Origin: Nonomuraea candida
GTDB taxonomy: Bacteria > Actinomycetota > Actinomycetes > Streptosporangiales > Streptosporangiaceae
Direction of reading: 5' to 3'
Assembly (NCBI RefSeq): GCF_000725485.1
Contig: NZ_JOAG01000015.1
Location: 248,001 to 312,000 of the forward strand
DNA: 64,000 nucleotides
Below, one piece after another: positions 63,115 through 64,000 of this stretch. Made by a program: the position numbers and the translations under genes. The notes beneath the pieces were generated by a model. The model searched no databases and was not told where the DNA came from. It saw only the letters and a list, made by a program, of their open reading frames with translations. The number at the start of each line of letters is the position of its first letter. Positions within the stretch are counted from its first letter, which is position 1.

Positions 63115-63840
63115 GTGGAGGAGAGCGCGTCGCTGGCCCGGCTCACCCGCCGGTTGGAAGAGGTGGTCAGCGAGCTGCGCGGGCTCCCCGTGGACGTCGA
63201 GCGGGTGGAGGACCGCCGGGACATCCGGAGCCGGATCGCGCAGGTCGTCGAGTCGTCCGCCGAGCTGCGCGCCATGCAACCGGTGGGCTCCACCGACACG
63301 GGCAGCGAGGAGCACCGGAGCAGGGGCGCCGTGCTCGACGCGCTGCGGCGCGGCATGACGATGCGCACGATCGTGCACACCAGCGTGCTCGGCGACCCGC
63401 TCAAGTCGGCCCGCATCAGGCAGCTGCACGCCGCCGGCGACCTGCACCGGGTCGTCGACGAGCCGATGCAGCAGCTGCTCGTCTTCGACCGCACGGTGGC
63501 GTTCCTGAGCCCCACGCCCGTGCCGGGCTCGCCGGGAGCCCTGGTGATCAGGCAGCAGGGCCTGATCACCGCCCTGATCGACCTGTTCGAGCAGACCTGG
63601 GCCAGGGCCAGGGAGGTCACCGAGCCCACGCACGAGCTGACCGCGCGGGAGCGCGAGGTGCTCGCGCTGATCGCCGAGGGGCGCTCCAACAGCGCGGTCG
63701 CCCGCGCCCTGTCGATCACGGAGGCGGCCGTCGGCAAACACGTGGCCGGCGTGTTCGCCAAGCTCGGCATCCCGGCCACGGCCGACGACAACCGCCGGGT
63801 GCTGGCGGTGCTCGCCTACCTGCGCGGCACGGCCAGGTAG
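63115..63840 (+). CDS. LuxR-family transcriptional regulator
   Basis: A 241-residue regulator: a helical N-terminus (LARLTRRLEEVVSELRGLP), a middle domain with GAVLDALRRGMTMRTIVHTSVLGDP that resembles the sensor part of actinobacterial HTH regulators of pigment and lipid pathways, and a GerE HTH (LTAREREVLALIAEGRSNSAVARALSITEAAVGKHVAGVFAKLGI). No receiver domain or phospho-acceptor is present. GTG start with GAGGGGAG upstream. Its target is unknown; the divergent protease gene is nearest. Confidence 0.92.
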   Translation: MEESASLARLTRRLEEVVSELRGLPVDVERVEDRRDIRSRIAQVVESSAELRAMQPVGSTDTGSEEHRSRGAVLDALRRGMTMRTIVHTSVLGDPLKSARIRQLHAAGDLHRVVDEPMQQLLVFDRTVAFLSPTPVPGSPGALVIRQQGLITALIDLFEQTWARAREVTEPTHELTAREREVLALIAEGRSNSAVARALSITEAAVGKHVAGVFAKLGIPATADDNRRVLAVLAYLRGTAR

Positions 63841-64000
63841 CCGGGCCTCGCGCGCCCGGCACGCTCCACCCGGGGTGGTCCCGGCCGTCCGCACGGCGCC
63901 GCCGGGTAGTGCCAGCCCCACCTCGATGTCGTACCAGGGCCCGTGTGGCGGCGGCTGCCGGCACGCTTGAATGATCACCATGCAACGTATGACAGGGTTA
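63841..64000. other. window end, possible start of a further gene
   Basis: 160 bases with no complete gene. An ATG at 63971 (ATGATCACCATGC...) opens a frame that runs off the window; too little is visible to call it. Confidence 0.3.

Overview
The window is very GC-rich DNA with GTG and occasional TTG starts, four-base stop/start overlaps in operons and actinobacterial gene families throughout. It looks chromosomal from a filamentous actinomycete, possibly Streptosporangiales (Nonomuraea-like); that placement is inference. I saw no rRNA, tRNA, CRISPR array, phage gene or insertion sequence.

Layout. (1) 1-4110: a glycan-degradation locus, with the end of a DUF2264 protein, a regulator joining a DeoR-type HTH to a LacI-type sensor domain, and a heparinase II/III-family lyase. 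(2) 4215-8381: a two-component system divergent from an MMPL exporter. (3) 8437-21869: an aromatic (type II) polyketide cluster. The minus operon reads SchA/CurD protein, SDR ketoreductase, ABM monooxygenase, FAD monooxygenase, methyltransferase-ACP, cyclase-cupin, KS-alpha, chain-length factor. Divergent from it are a NarL-type two-component system, a TcmI-type cyclase and a complete acetyl-CoA carboxylase set (fused AccDA, AccB, AccC) that would supply malonyl-CoA. The parts resemble spore-pigment or pentangular-polyphenol clusters. (4) 22009-25376: a ribbon-helix-helix regulator, DUF4097 protein and DrrAB-like ABC exporter operon. (5) 25751-37796: mixed genes, including a YbdK-type ligase, a flavin monooxygenase with AhpD-like and SnoaL-like proteins, a WYL regulator, an aldo/keto reductase remnant, a DUF574 methyltransferase and an ECF sigma factor with its partner. 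(6) 37847-53846: aerobic cobalamin biosynthesis with two cobalamin riboswitches (ChlID-type chelatase, CobO, CobB, CobN, CobG, CobH, CobIJ, CobK, CobM, CobL). (7) 54215-59394: an AraC regulator and an iron-box-controlled siderophore ABC transporter, followed by cobF at 59447. (8) 60254-64000: a serine hydrolase, a Tat-exported retropepsin-like protein and a LuxR regulator.

How the genes work together. The carboxylase feeds the KS/CLF/ACP core; the cyclases, ketoreductase and oxygenases tailor the chain; the two-component pair probably controls the cluster. The cob genes form most of the precorrin-to-cobyrinate a,c-diamide route with late cobalt insertion by CobN and ChlID, and the riboswitches give feedback control.

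The most striking features are: a methyltransferase fused in frame to the polyketide ACP across a repeat-derived His/Ala linker, with an internal ribosome-binding site that could also make free ACP; in-frame tandem repeats at many gene ends; mini-ORFs made by duplicated stop/start junctions (cobL-cobM and probably the 5.4 kb two-component pair); and a probable decayed cbtB under a cobalamin riboswitch.
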